NCBI RefSeq assembly: GCF_021389975.1
Contig: NZ_CP089981.1
Coordinates: forward strand, 1,320,501 to 1,384,500
DNA: 64,000 bases
Origin: Fulvivirga ulvae
GTDB lineage: Bacteria; Bacteroidota; Bacteroidia; Cytophagales; Cyclobacteriaceae
Reading direction: 5' to 3'
Both the position numbers and the translations under genes were made by a program. Below, in pieces: positions 7,528-16,046 of the stretch; position 1 is the stretch's first letter, and each line of letters starts with the position of its first letter. The notes below the pieces were generated by a model, which saw nothing but the letters and a program-made list of their open reading frames with translations, had not been told where the DNA came from and searched no databases.

Positions 7528-9714
7528 TTACGAACTGACTTCAGATAATTGAACAGGTAACTTACGGATTCGTTTACCTGTGGCCGCAAAAATTGCATTA
7601 GCATAAGCCGCACTGATCATGGGCAGGCTCATTTCTCCCAGGCCTTCGGGAGACTCCTTACTTTCTACAAGGTGTACCTCTATTTTCGGTGCGTCCTTCA
7701 TTCTGATCATTTTATAGGTATCAAAGTTGTCCTGTTGAGCCATGCCATCTGCTATGGTAACCTCTCCAAACATGGCGGCTCCAAGGCCATCCACTATACC
7801 TCCTTCTATCTGCGACATGGCACCACTCCGGTTCACCACGATACCACAATCCACCACGGCCAATACGTTCTCAATATGTGGTTCCTTATTGGCGTCCAGT
7901 GATAAAGTTACAACTTCTGCCACATAAGCACCAAACATAAAATGCGCTGCAAACCCTTTATAGATGCCAACCTCTTTTTTGTGCCAGTTGGATTTCTCTG
8001 CCGCTATTTTAATAACATTTTTAAGTCTTTTGGTGCTGTACGTTGGCCCTCCATGGTCTGCATAGGGCATTTCTTTATCTTCGTTACCCAAAATTTCCAG
8101 CCTGAAGTCGACGGGATCTTTCTTTGCCAGATGCGCCATTTCATCAATAAAACTCTGGTCGATAAAGGCAGTTGCGTTATGGCCCGGTGCCCTCCAGGCA
8201 CCACTAGGCACCACTGTTTTCACAGGCGTGTACTCCATCCGGAAATTAGGCACGAACCCGGCCGGGAATCCATCAGGAAAAACTTCAGTGGTATGTGGTG
8301 ACTCCTGAGAGCCGCGGAACAGGTTTCTCGATGTTGTTGACGCATTGAGGTACCAGGCTGTAAGTTTATTTGCATTGTCCAGTGCAGCTTTAAGTTTGTA
8401 CCTGCCTGCAGGCCTGTAATAGTCATACTGTATATCATCTTCCCTGCTCCAAACCACCTGTACGGGCTGCTTTATCTGATGGGAGATGGTAATTGCATCT
8501 GCCGCATAATCTGCCATTAGCCTTCGGCCAAAGCCCCCGCCTACCCTCGTCATATTTACTTTAATGTTTTCACGGGGAATGCCGGCAATTCCGGAAGCCA
8601 ACCGCTGTACGTAACCGGGAACCTGCGTTGGTCCCCATACCTCGCACTCATTTTCCTTTACATCGGCACAGTAGTTCATCGGCTCCATGGGCACATGAGA
8701 GAGAAATGGCACCTCGTAGATGGCTTCAATCGCTTTTTCATTTTTGTTAAAAGCTGCGTCTACATCGCCATCATCCCGCAAACCTATCTCCCCTTTTTTG
8801 GCAAGGTATGTGTCAAATTTCTCCAGTATGCCGGCACTGCTTTCTGATGCTCCTTCTCCATAATCCCAGGTTACCTTGAGTGCTTTTTTGCCTTTCATAG
8901 CCGCCCACGTATTGTCTGCGACCACCGCCACACCTGCTACCCGCTCAACAGGCCCCAGGGCATCTATTTTGATCACGTGCCTTACACCATCAATCTTTTT
9001 GGCTTCCGAGTCATCGAAGCTTCCTACCTTACCTCCGTAAACTGGGCATTTCAATATCGTTGCCACCAGCATGCCTTCTTTGCGGGCATCAATACCAAAC
9101 TCAGCAGTCCCTGTCGCTATTTGCTGATTATCAACTCCTTTTTTGGAGGTGCCGATAATTTTAAAATCCTTAGGGTCTTTCAAGGGCGGTGTTTCCGGAA
9201 TTTTAAGCTTTGAGGCATCACCGGCCAGTTCCCCATAGGTAAATTGTTTTTTATTTCGCCGGTTCTTTACTACTCCACGCTCGGCATAGCACTCACTTTC
9301 GGAAATTTGCCACTTCCCGGCCGCAGTGGCGATGAGCATAGATTTGCCTGCCGCTCCGGCAGTTCTCAAAGTTTGCCAGTTGGTCTTGATGGCCGTACTG
9401 CCTCCGGCAAATTGCGCACCAAGCCTGCTGTCAAGACCTGCCTGTATTATCTCTATGCTGTTCCAGTCAACCTCCAGTTCCTCTGCTATGATCATCGGAA
9501 GGGACGTTTTAACTCCCTGACCTATTTCAGGATTTTTGGCAAATATGATAATGCTGTTGTCTGACCCTATTTTCAAAAATGCATTGGGTTCAAAATGCGT
9601 TAGCGCCTTGTCTCTGGCTCCCGCTGACAAACCAAAGCCCAGGATAAGTCCGGTGCCGGTAATGCCGCTGATCTTAAGGAAATCACGGCGTTTAATTTTC
9701 ATCAATTCACTCAT
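7528..9714 (-). CDS. Molybdopterin-binding large subunit of an aldehyde oxidase/isoquinoline 1-oxidoreductase-type hydroxylase
   Basis: 728 residues, close to IorB-type subunits. The N-terminus has a twin-arginine signal (R9-R10-D-F-L-K followed by a hydrophobic stretch), so the folded cofactor-loaded enzyme is probably exported to the periplasm. The G-G-G-F-G-R-R motif and the catalytic Glu694 in G-L-G-E-M mark the molybdenum site. There is no FAD domain or separate FAD subunit, so electrons should leave through the 2Fe-2S subunit to a cytochrome. The gene overlaps the small subunit by 8 bp and abuts xdhC. The substrate (aldehyde or N-heterocycle) is undetermined. Confidence 0.9.
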   Translation of the reverse strand: MSELMKIKRRDFLKISGITGTGLILGFGLSAGARDKALTHFEPNAFLKIGSDNSIIIFAKNPEIGQGVKTSLPMIIAEELEVDWNSIEIIQAGLDSRLGAQFAGGSTAIKTNWQTLRTAGAAGKSMLIATAAGKWQISESECYAERGVVKNRRNKKQFTYGELAGDASKLKIPETPPLKDPKDFKIIGTSKKGVDNQQIATGTAEFGIDARKEGMLVATILKCPVYGGKVGSFDDSEAKKIDGVRHVIKIDALGPVERVAGVAVVADNTWAAMKGKKALKVTWDYGEGASESSAGILEKFDTYLAKKGEIGLRDDGDVDAAFNKNEKAIEAIYEVPFLSHVPMEPMNYCADVKENECEVWGPTQVPGYVQRLASGIAGIPRENIKVNMTRVGGGFGRRLMADYAADAITISHQIKQPVQVVWSREDDIQYDYYRPAGRYKLKAALDNANKLTAWYLNASTTSRNLFRGSQESPHTTEVFPDGFPAGFVPNFRMEYTPVKTVVPSGAWRAPGHNATAFIDQSFIDEMAHLAKKDPVDFRLEILGNEDKEMPYADHGGPTYSTKRLKNVIKIAAEKSNWHKKEVGIYKGFAAHFMFGAYVAEVVTLSLDANKEPHIENVLAVVDCGIVVNRSGAMSQIEGGIVDGLGAAMFGEVTIADGMAQQDNFDTYKMIRMKDAPKIEVHLVESKESPEGLGEMSLPMISAAYANAIFAATGKRIRKLPVQLSEVSS

Positions 9715-10171
9715 CTGCCCCTCCTTTCGCGGCTGTATGGATCGCTTTTCTTATACGAAGATATGTGCCGCACCTGCAAATATTCCCAGACATAGCCATA
9801 TCAATATCCTTATCGGTAGGGTTCGGGTTCCTCTGCAATAGTGCCGCAGCAGACATGATCTGCCCTGTCTGGCAGTAGCCACATTGCGGCACATCGACCT
9901 CCTGCCAGGCCAGTTGAAGCGGGTGGTCACCTTTTTCGGATAACCCTTCTATGGTCACAACTTTGCCCTTAACGGCAGACACCGGAAAGCTGCACGAACG
10001 GATCGCGTTGCCATCGAGGTGTACAGTACAGGCACCACAAAGTGCCTTGCCGCATCCAAACTTTGTGCCTTTCAGACCCAGGGTATCCCTGAGCACCCAT
10101 AGCAAAGGCGTATCGGGGCTAACATCGATGTTATAGGTTTGTGCATTGATATTTAAACTGAACTGTGCCAT
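9707..10171 (-). CDS. 2Fe-2S small subunit of the molybdenum hydroxylase (IorA-like)
   Basis: 154 residues, full length for the family. A plant-type ferredoxin domain has Cys40, Cys45, Cys48 and Cys60. A four-helix [2Fe-2S]-binding domain follows with Cys97, Cys100, Cys132 and Cys134 (C-G-Y-C-Q-T-G and I-C-R-C-G). It relays electrons from the molybdenum site. There is no export signal of its own, so it presumably crosses the membrane in complex with the Tat-signal-bearing large subunit. It lies 5 bp downstream of the NTF2-like gene in the same operon. Confidence 0.93.
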   Translation of the reverse strand: MAQFSLNINAQTYNIDVSPDTPLLWVLRDTLGLKGTKFGCGKALCGACTVHLDGNAIRSCSFPVSAVKGKVVTIEGLSEKGDHPLQLAWQEVDVPQCGYCQTGQIMSAAALLQRNPNPTDKDIDMAMSGNICRCGTYLRIRKAIHTAAKGGADE

Positions 10172-10176
10172 GGGAA

Positions 10177-10635
10177 TTAGTTTTTAGCGGTTTTTTCCAT
10201 GGGTGCAGGACTCTGCCACAGTATATTGGTGATCATCCACCGGTCACCATATTTGGCAAGATGAAAATAATCCGTACCCCAGTGAGCAGTAAGCTTGCCC
10301 ACTGCCGTTTTATCCTGAACGTCATAAACTTCAACTACTTTGAGTGCGTCTTTAGGCAACCACCCTTTGGCGTTCCACTTACCGGCCAGATCGACCAGTT
10401 CATCAAATGTCATTACGGACTCATCCTTATATGCTGACTGGTCTTTGGGCCTCCAAAAACCTTTTTTTACCAACTCAGGATGTACGCTTCTCTTAATCCT
10501 TTCAGGTTGAACCTCATAAATCCCTTCCACATAATCCAGTATTGCCGCCTCCACCTGCTCCTTGTCTGTTTGGGCATCGGCAAAGTTGAAGCCCAAAATA
10601 AGGGTCAAAATCAATAGTAATTGTTTAGTTTCCAT
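10177..10635 (-). CDS. Exported NTF2-like (putative lumazine-binding) protein
   Basis: 152 residues with a cleavable signal peptide of about 20 residues ending at A-D-A-Q. The remainder fits the cone-shaped NTF2/SnoaL fold: an N-terminal helix pair beginning E-Q-V-E-A-A-I-L-D-Y, a middle segment with H-P-E-L, and C-terminal strands ending in W-M-I-T-N-I-L-W. Members are usually called lumazine-binding-like, but substrate and catalysis are mostly unknown. It lies directly upstream of the hydroxylase subunits, so a periplasmic role with that enzyme is plausible but unproven. Confidence 0.75.
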   Translation of the reverse strand: METKQLLLILTLILGFNFADAQTDKEQVEAAILDYVEGIYEVQPERIKRSVHPELVKKGFWRPKDQSAYKDESVMTFDELVDLAGKWNAKGWLPKDALKVVEVYDVQDKTAVGKLTAHWGTDYFHLAKYGDRWMITNILWQSPAPMEKTAKN

Positions 10636-10685
10636 GTGTTGCTGCTTTTAGGTTATATATTTATTTGTCGTCCTGATCTGTTATT

Positions 10686-11105
10686 TTATTTATCCCTAAC
10701 CTCATGTACCTGCTCCTCAGTTATTACCTCACCCTGATTGCCCCAACTGTTCCTGATATAATTAAGCACATCCGCTATCTCCCGGTCGGTCATATCGAAC
10801 CCGGGCATCACGTTGTTATAAACTACACCATTCACCTTCATTTCGCCTGATGCTCCATTAATGATCTGGCCTATGGAGCGTTCTGCATCCTCCATAAGAT
10901 AATCAGCATTGGCCAGCGGAGGGAAAGTACCAGGTATACCCTCTCCATTTTGCATATGACAGGTAAGGCAATATGACATGTACAGTTTCTTGCCACGATC
11001 CATACTTTGTTTTAAGTCACTGCTCTGGCGCTGTTTATAGGAAAATGAGAATAGAAATAGGGCAAATAAAAAAATGGAAAGCCGTATCAGGGGTTTGAGA
11101 TACAT
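10686..11105 (-). CDS. Class I cytochrome c, probable electron acceptor of the molybdenum hydroxylase
   Basis: 139 residues from the ATG at 11105; an ATG at 11135 would add ten. The N-terminus is a hydrophobic export or anchor segment. The single haem site C46-L-T-C49-H50 and a likely axial Met100 in N-V-M-P-G-F define a mono-haem cytochrome c. The segment after the haem resembles the cytochrome at 11729-12181 (shared V-N-G-V-V-Y-N and N-S-W-G), so the two are paralogues. As first gene of the operon leading to the hydroxylase it is the natural acceptor, an inference from position and from the absence of an FAD subunit. Confidence 0.88.
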   Translation of the reverse strand: MYLKPLIRLSIFLFALFLFSFSYKQRQSSDLKQSMDRGKKLYMSYCLTCHMQNGEGIPGTFPPLANADYLMEDAERSIGQIINGASGEMKVNGVVYNNVMPGFDMTDREIADVLNYIRNSWGNQGEVITEEQVHEVRDK

Positions 11106-11314
11106 AGAGCGTTTAGGTAGTTGCTGATATTGCATATACGTAAAATATCCTCTCTATGATGGCAGCATACCCGCTTATTCGATAAACTTCACCTTGTTCA
11201 ATCTCAATAGCAGGTTTAGTTTGACAAATGCAACATTACTTGTACACTTGTGTTATCAATTTATACCGGTTTCCCTTTTAAATTGAGTTTACTTTAATCA
11301 TACCTGAAATTGAA

Positions 11315-11725
11315 ATGACCATCTTGTTTTCGTTACTGTTAATATTCGGCCATGCTCAACAAGGCAGCTATGAACTGAATGTTACTGTTGAAAATATCAA
11401 AGAACCCAAAGGGCAATTGATTATAGCGATATTCAACTCAAAGGAAAATTTCTTAGAGAAGCCTTTTAAAAGTCAGACGGTTGCTGTTAGCCAGAACTCA
11501 AAAAACATAAAATTCACGGATTTACCTCAAGGACATTATTCGGTGTCCATCATTTATGATAAGAATGAAAACGGAGAGTTGGACAAGAATTTTTTCGGGA
11601 TACCAACAGAGGGCTTCGGTTTCTCTAAAAAGTCTATGGGGGCATTTGGGCCTCCTTCTTACAACGATACCAAAATTAAAGTGGACAGTGATGAGGCCAT
11701 CACCATCCCTTTAAAGTATATGTAG
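11315..11725 (+). CDS. Exported DUF2141 protein
   Basis: 136 residues. A short signal peptide ends near H-A-Q. The rest is a beta-sandwich domain of DUF2141 type: Y-E-L-N-V-T-V, the G-Q-L-I-I-A-I-F segment, a D-x-N-x-N-G-E-L-D loop that looks calcium-binding, and the G-F-G-F-S stretch. Family function is unknown; members are periplasmic or surface proteins of Bacteroidota and Proteobacteria. It stands alone on the plus strand between two minus-strand cytochrome operons, and its stop lies 3 bp from the convergent cytochrome gene. No terminator is visible between them. Confidence 0.8.
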   Translation: MTILFSLLLIFGHAQQGSYELNVTVENIKEPKGQLIIAIFNSKENFLEKPFKSQTVAVSQNSKNIKFTDLPQGHYSVSIIYDKNENGELDKNFFGIPTEGFGFSKKSMGAFGPPSYNDTKIKVDSDEAITIPLKYM

Positions 11726-11728
11726 CAA

Positions 11729-12181
11729 CTATTTTTTGCAGTTTTCAAGCATTTTCTCCACGTCCTTTACATTCACTATGCCGTGGTTTCTTCCCCAACT
11801 ATTATAAATATATGTGGTAATCTCGGCGATTTCGAGATTAGTGAGTTGAGGTATCGCCGGCATGGGCTGGTTATAAACCACGCCATTCACGGTAATTTCC
11901 CCACTTAGCCCATTTTTAATAATGCATGGCACAGTTTGCAGCTTATCGTCCAGATAGTCCGATCCGCTAAGTGGAGGAAAAAGTTTCGCCAGGCCCTGCC
12001 CTTCCGACTGATGGCAGCTACTGCAGTGGATCGTATAGAGTTTGCTCCCCGTAACCATATATTGTTCCAGTTTCACATTCTCAGAGTGGCTCATTTCTTT
12101 ATTCTCGCCACCTTTTCCACTACAGGAAATTATAAATACTGCTAATAGTAATGCTAAGCCTCTAATCATGTTATTTTTCAT
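11729..12181 (-). CDS. Lipoprotein mono-haem cytochrome c
   Basis: 150 residues from the ATG at 12181. The open frame extends further upstream inside the SCO gene, but that part has no signal peptide and is rejected; an ATG at 12169 is the alternative. A lipobox I-I-S-C20 implies a lipid anchor. The haem motif is C53-S-S-C56-H57 with likely axial Met107 in P-M-P-A. It overlaps the 3' end of the SCO1 gene by 11 bp. The paralogue at 10686-11105 lacks a lipobox. It is probably an electron carrier on the periplasmic face of a membrane, perhaps to a haem-copper oxidase encoded elsewhere. Confidence 0.85.
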   Translation of the reverse strand: MKNNMIRGLALLLAVFIISCSGKGGENKEMSHSENVKLEQYMVTGSKLYTIHCSSCHQSEGQGLAKLFPPLSGSDYLDDKLQTVPCIIKNGLSGEITVNGVVYNQPMPAIPQLTNLEIAEITTYIYNSWGRNHGIVNVKDVEKMLENCKK

Positions 12182-12800
12182 ATTCCTGAAGTAAAACATC
12201 AATATCATTAATAAGTCGGTCAACCTGGTCAGGTTTTGTGCCGTCATACAACCCTCGTATCCTTCTTCCCTTGTCCACCAATATAAAAGCACCACTGTGA
12301 ATATAGCCTCCCGGTTCTGTTGGATCTTCCGAAGCACTCACCATATAGCTGGTTTGTCCTATTTTGTAAATATCATCTTTTTCACCCGTTACAAAGTGCC
12401 ATTTGCTGCTCTCTACACCCAGTCGATCTGCAAATTCTTTAAGTACTGCCACGGTATCATGCTTGGGGTCTATGGTGTGTGATAGTATCAGTACATCAGA
12501 CTTGTTTTGAATGGAATCGTAAACCCTGAGCATTTGGGCTTTCATCACGGGGCAAATGGTAGGGCATGAAGTAAAAAAGAAATCCGCCACATAGATTTTG
12601 TCTGTGAAAGTCTCAGTGGAAACCCAATTGCTATCCTGATCTACAAACTTAAAATCCGCAATGGTATGATGTATAGTATCAGTACCGTCAATTTCTGTTC
12701 TGCCCATAATGGGTAATTTCTTCTTTTCTTTTTGCCCGTTGCATGAAGCAAATACTATGGCCAAAAGAACAACCAGGATATAACTACTTCTGTTTTTCAT
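12171..12800 (-). CDS. SCO1/SenC family copper-binding lipoprotein
   Basis: 209 residues. A lipoprotein signal ends at F-A-S-C20. The thioredoxin-like domain has the copper motif C79-P-T-I-C83-P and the distal ligand His168, so all three metal ligands are present. The family delivers copper to the CuA site of cytochrome c oxidase or acts as a thiol reductase for it. It overlaps the HemJ-like gene upstream by 17 bp and the cytochrome gene downstream, forming a tight minus-strand operon devoted to haem and copper respiration. No oxidase subunit is in the window. Confidence 0.93.
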   Translation of the reverse strand: MKNRSSYILVVLLAIVFASCNGQKEKKKLPIMGRTEIDGTDTIHHTIADFKFVDQDSNWVSTETFTDKIYVADFFFTSCPTICPVMKAQMLRVYDSIQNKSDVLILSHTIDPKHDTVAVLKEFADRLGVESSKWHFVTGEKDDIYKIGQTSYMVSASEDPTEPGGYIHSGAFILVDKGRRIRGLYDGTKPDQVDRLINDIDVLLQEYEK

Positions 12801-13332
12801 TTCCTTCTCTTATGTTTTTATAAATTTTTATAGCCAGCATGAGTATAACGGTAAAGCCGACAAGCCCTGCCAGCCCCCAAACCATACTCATAGCATTTTT
12901 TAAAACAATAATGAACACGATGCCTACCAGCAAAATAGTCGCCACTTCATTCCATATCCTCAATTGCTGCGAAGAGTATTTATAAACATCATTTTGGAGC
13001 TGTTTGTATATGCGGTGACAAATAAAATGATAGACATAAAGCACAAACACAAAGGCCAGCTTGATGTGCATGAACCCTTCTTTCAGGTAGGCGGGTACAT
13101 GCATCAAAACCCACGTACCAAAGATCAATGTAAGCACAGCCGAAGGCCACGTGATGGCAAACCATAACCTTTTGGTGTTCCTTTTATACTCCTTTACCAA
13201 AATAGACCGCTCAGGGTCAGGTCTTTCGGAAGCCTCTGTCTGGTAAATAAATAACCTGACGATATAAAATAACCCGGCGAACCAGGTGGTAACAAATATG
13301 ATATGGAGGGCTTTAACGTATAAAAATGACAT
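12784..13332 (-). CDS. HemJ-like protoporphyrinogen IX oxidase (CopD/UPF0093 membrane protein)
   Basis: 182 residues from the ATG at 13332; an upstream TTG at 13350 is less likely. The N-terminal helix reads V-K-A-L-H10-I-I-F followed by W-F-A-G-L-F-Y and R-L-F, the HemJ signature with its conserved His. About four to five transmembrane helices are visible. HemJ converts protoporphyrinogen IX to protoporphyrin IX in haem synthesis, feeding electrons to the respiratory chain. Neighbouring cytochrome and SCO genes fit. It is somewhat longer than short HemJ proteins, with an extra C-terminal helix and a charged tail. Confidence 0.8.
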   Translation of the reverse strand: MSFLYVKALHIIFVTTWFAGLFYIVRLFIYQTEASERPDPERSILVKEYKRNTKRLWFAITWPSAVLTLIFGTWVLMHVPAYLKEGFMHIKLAFVFVLYVYHFICHRIYKQLQNDVYKYSSQQLRIWNEVATILLVGIVFIIVLKNAMSMVWGLAGLVGFTVILMLAIKIYKNIREGNEKQK

Positions 13333-13370
13333 GCTGTTAATTTGCGGCAAAGTTAACCATCAGACACAAT

Positions 13371-14189
13371 TTAAATCGGATCGTAAGGCGAATCTTTATA
13401 ATTAAGTACCTCTATTTCGTCATCAATCTTTATCACACCATACTCAGTGGCGTAGGCATGCTGCCCAAAAACTATTTTGTTGTCAACCTTCTGCTTTGAT
13501 AAGGTCAGCAAAGGCTCCCGTCCCTTTTCAGCCGTTACCGGATCCAGGGTAGTCACTACACACCGGATACAAGGCTTTAACCCTTGAAATTTATTCTCTC
13601 CGATCTTGAACTGCCCCCAGGTAAACTCCTCGTATGGATTCCCTCCTTCAAAAACGAGATTAGGCCTGAACCTGTCGATCGTGATTTTTTGTTCCAGCTT
13701 TCCATTCAGATCTGCCAGTGAGGCCGAGCCAGCCACAAGCAGCGGATAGCCGTCGGCAAAACTTACAATTTCATCATCTTTGGCCCATTCCCTTTTAATC
13801 TGTCTACGGGAAGTATCGGGCATGTACACCAGCCGGCAGTCCAGGTCCAGTTTTTCTGCAAGCCAGTCACTCCATTCACTTCTTCCTTCGAGGGCCATGG
13901 CACTATCCTCCCAGATGGTTACCTGTACTTCTCTGCCTTCTGTAATTTTCCATGGAAGCGAAAGCGTATCCCCGCTTTCCCGGTGCTTTACCACGAAACC
14001 ATTGCCTTCAATATGCAAATCAAAAAGCAGCAGCTCATGGCGTTGCCGAATGGTGATAAATTTATCGTTTTCATCAACAAGCATCCACCTGCGGTCGTGC
14101 GCCAAACCACGCTGCTCAACTTTAATTTCGTTTATACGTACACCCGGGAAGGATTTTATAGGGTAAATGATGATGTCACTAAGAAACAT
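13371..14189 (-). CDS. MOSC domain protein (MOSC N-terminal barrel plus MOSC domain)
   Basis: 272 residues. The N-terminal beta-barrel domain opens with I-Y-P-I-K-S-F-P-G and R-G-L-x-x-D-R-R-W. The MOSC domain follows from about residue 150, with F-R-P-N-L-V and the conserved Cys in P-C-I-R-C. Relatives bind molybdenum cofactor (mARC, YcbX) and reduce N-hydroxylated compounds or handle sulfur, but the C-terminal ferredoxin domain of YcbX is absent. It is the first gene of the haem/copper operon, with its promoter region shared divergently with the Crp-type regulator. Together with the Mo-hydroxylase operon it suggests a local concentration of molybdenum functions. Confidence 0.85.
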   Translation of the reverse strand: MFLSDIIIYPIKSFPGVRINEIKVEQRGLAHDRRWMLVDENDKFITIRQRHELLLFDLHIEGNGFVVKHRESGDTLSLPWKITEGREVQVTIWEDSAMALEGRSEWSDWLAEKLDLDCRLVYMPDTSRRQIKREWAKDDEIVSFADGYPLLVAGSASLADLNGKLEQKITIDRFRPNLVFEGGNPYEEFTWGQFKIGENKFQGLKPCIRCVVTTLDPVTAEKGREPLLTLSKQKVDNKIVFGQHAYATEYGVIKIDDEIEVLNYKDSPYDPI

Positions 14190-14280
14190 AGCTATAGGTA
14201 TATCTTTACTAAAGTGATTATATTTACTAACTTAAGTATAAATATTTTTTCCAGGACGTAACGCGAGAAGTTTAATTGCA

Positions 14281-14961
14281 ATGAGTAGTAACTCAACTTT
14301 ATGGTACTTTGAGGATGTTGATTTATTTAACCTGATGTGTCCGCACAAGATCAAAACCATCTCTGAAAGACATAGCTTTAACTATTATAAAAAGAACCAG
14401 TTTGTCTATTTTCCCGAGGAGCCAGCCAAGAACATCTACATGATAGCGGCTGGCCGGATTAAGATCGGGCACTATACCGAAGAAGGAAAGGAAGTAGTAA
14501 AATCGATATTGAGCACGGGTGAAATTTTTGGGGAGCTGGCCCTTGCCGGAGAAGAAAAAAGGGCCGACTTTGCTCAGGCCATGGATGATAACACCACCGT
14601 TTGTCCTATCAGTATAGAAGAGATGCAGGCACTAATGGCCGAAAACAAAGAGCTGAGCTTTAAAATCTATAAGCTGATTGGCCTGAGAATAAGAAAGCTT
14701 GAAAGAAGGATTGAGTCCCTGGTCTTCAAAGATGCCAGAACACGGATCATAGACTTCTTAAAAGATGCTGCTGCCTGGAAAGGCAAGAAAGTGGGTTTCG
14801 AAACTATGATCCCTACAAAACTTACTCATAAGGACATTGCCAACCTGACCGGCACCAGCCGCCAGACCGTGACCACTATTCTAAATGAGCTAAAAGAGAA
14901 AAACCTGATCAACTTTGACAGGAGAAAAATACTGATCAGGGATATTGATAAGTTGTGCTAG
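14281..14961 (+). CDS. Crp/Fnr family transcriptional regulator
   Basis: 226 residues. A cyclic-nucleotide-binding-like domain spans about 25-125 (G-R-I-K-I-G, then G-E-I-F-G-E-L-A-L). A long dimerisation helix follows, then a winged helix-turn-helix with H-K-D-I-A-N-L-T-G-T-S-R-Q-T-V. There are no N-terminal cysteines of the FNR iron-sulfur type, and the R-A-D-F-A-Q segment at the phosphate-binding site is only partly CRP-like. The effector is therefore unknown. It is divergent from the MOSC-HemJ-SCO-cytochrome operon across a 91-bp AT-rich gap, so it may regulate it. Confidence 0.88.
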   Translation: MSSNSTLWYFEDVDLFNLMCPHKIKTISERHSFNYYKKNQFVYFPEEPAKNIYMIAAGRIKIGHYTEEGKEVVKSILSTGEIFGELALAGEEKRADFAQAMDDNTTVCPISIEEMQALMAENKELSFKIYKLIGLRIRKLERRIESLVFKDARTRIIDFLKDAAAWKGKKVGFETMIPTKLTHKDIANLTGTSRQTVTTILNELKEKNLINFDRRKILIRDIDKLC

Positions 14962-14965
14962 CACA

Positions 14966-15556
14966 TCATGCAAGATCAGTCCCTTTCAGGTCTTCTGCGC
15001 GGTCAATATCCTTTAATGTTTGGGTTTTATCAAAAGTTAATCCCTGATCCTCAATGAGTTTAATAGTATCACTAAGAACCGTCGATGTGCTCCATTGTGA
15101 TACTTGAAAAACTCCGGAGTAGGGTTTTTTCATTCCTATAAGGTAGTATCCACCATCCTCCGCAGGCCCCAGTACTATGTCGTTTATTTCCAGTTTATTG
15201 AAGGCTTGAGCAATAATGTCCGCGGTCAGCCCGTAAATATCTGAACCAATCAGGCAAACCGAGTTGTAGCCCGACACAAAGGCTTCACGAATGGCATTAA
15301 ACATCCGCTTCCCCAGGTCGTCGCCCTTTTGCAGGTGTTTTTGATAGCGACTGTTTTCCCAGTTATCCTCAGAGTCGATATATTCGGAATAATAGACAGC
15401 CTTGTCGCATTCCAGGCCGTCTACAGTCTGGTGGGTATTCGTCAAAAGTTTTAAGTAAACCGCCAGGGCTGCTTCATCACCTATGGTTTTGGCCAGCCGG
15501 GTCTTCACTTTTCCTGGTTCAGGATTTTTAACAAAAATGATCAGCAGTCTATTCAT
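14966..15556 (-). CDS. DUF2064/TIGR04282-type glycosyltransferase-like protein
   Basis: 196 residues from the ATG at 15556, which is favoured over a GTG at 15568. Motifs K-N-P-E-P-G-K-V-K-T-R-L near the N-terminus and G-P-A-E-D-G-G-Y-Y-L-I-G in the middle are diagnostic of the family, a GT-A-fold nucleotidyl/glycosyltransferase. It is often annotated as arsenosugar biosynthesis transferase, but the usual radical SAM and arsenic-methylation partners are not here. That name should not be carried over without them. It overlaps the rhodanese gene by 8 bp and is the last gene of the envelope glycosyltransferase operon. Confidence 0.8.
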   Translation of the reverse strand: MNRLLIIFVKNPEPGKVKTRLAKTIGDEAALAVYLKLLTNTHQTVDGLECDKAVYYSEYIDSEDNWENSRYQKHLQKGDDLGKRMFNAIREAFVSGYNSVCLIGSDIYGLTADIIAQAFNKLEINDIVLGPAEDGGYYLIGMKKPYSGVFQVSQWSTSTVLSDTIKLIEDQGLTFDKTQTLKDIDRAEDLKGTDLA

Positions 15557-16046
15557 AGACTTTAACACCTTCCTTTAACCACTTCGACCAGTTTTCATTA
15601 TAGGTATGTACACTATCCGTTTCCATACCTTCGTCATTCACTACCTCATGTCCTTTATTCTTCCAGTCAAAAATACCTCCGTAAAGGTTTCTGACATTAC
15701 TAAAGCCCAGCTCCTCCAATTTCTCCCCGATCTTTTCACTTCTGTAACCCACGGAACAATACACTATAACCGGTGCTTCCTTATTATAACCTTGTACTGC
15801 CTCTCCGGAGAAGTTATCATAATCCACAAAAATAGCATTGGGAATATGGCTCACCCGGTATTCCTTCTTTGACCGGGTATCCAGGATCAAAATTTGGCTT
15901 TCCTTTTCGGTAAGCTCATTGAGTTCATTAGTATAAATAAAGGGCACGGACTTATCCAGAATGGAGTTTAGCTTCTCATCAAAATCTTTCTGTCCCATAC
16001 ATTGAGTCGAAATTAGTAACACTAAAAAAATATATAGTCTATTCAT
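15549..16046 (-). CDS. Exported rhodanese-domain protein
   Basis: 165 residues with a signal peptide (M-N-R-L-Y-I-F-L-V-L-L followed by a possible Cys16 cleavage or lipid site in S-T-Q-C). A single rhodanese domain has L-D-T-R-S-K-x-E-Y and the active-site loop C97-S-V-G-Y-R-S, so the sulfur-accepting Cys is intact. It would act as a periplasmic sulfurtransferase or redox protein. The 8-bp overlaps with both neighbours tie it to the glycosyltransferase genes, though no biochemical link is evident. Confidence 0.85.
   Translation of the reverse strand: MNRLYIFLVLLISTQCMGQKDFDEKLNSILDKSVPFIYTNELNELTEKESQILILDTRSKKEYRVSHIPNAIFVDYDNFSGEAVQGYNKEAPVIVYCSVGYRSEKIGEKLEELGFSNVRNLYGGIFDWKNKGHEVVNDEGMETDSVHTYNENWSKWLKEGVKVYE

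Noticed and set aside
12181..12337. N-terminal extension of the lipoprotein cytochrome frame
   Set aside because: It lies inside the SCO1 gene, has no signal peptide and moves the lipobox away from the N-terminus; the starts at 12181 or 12169 are better.
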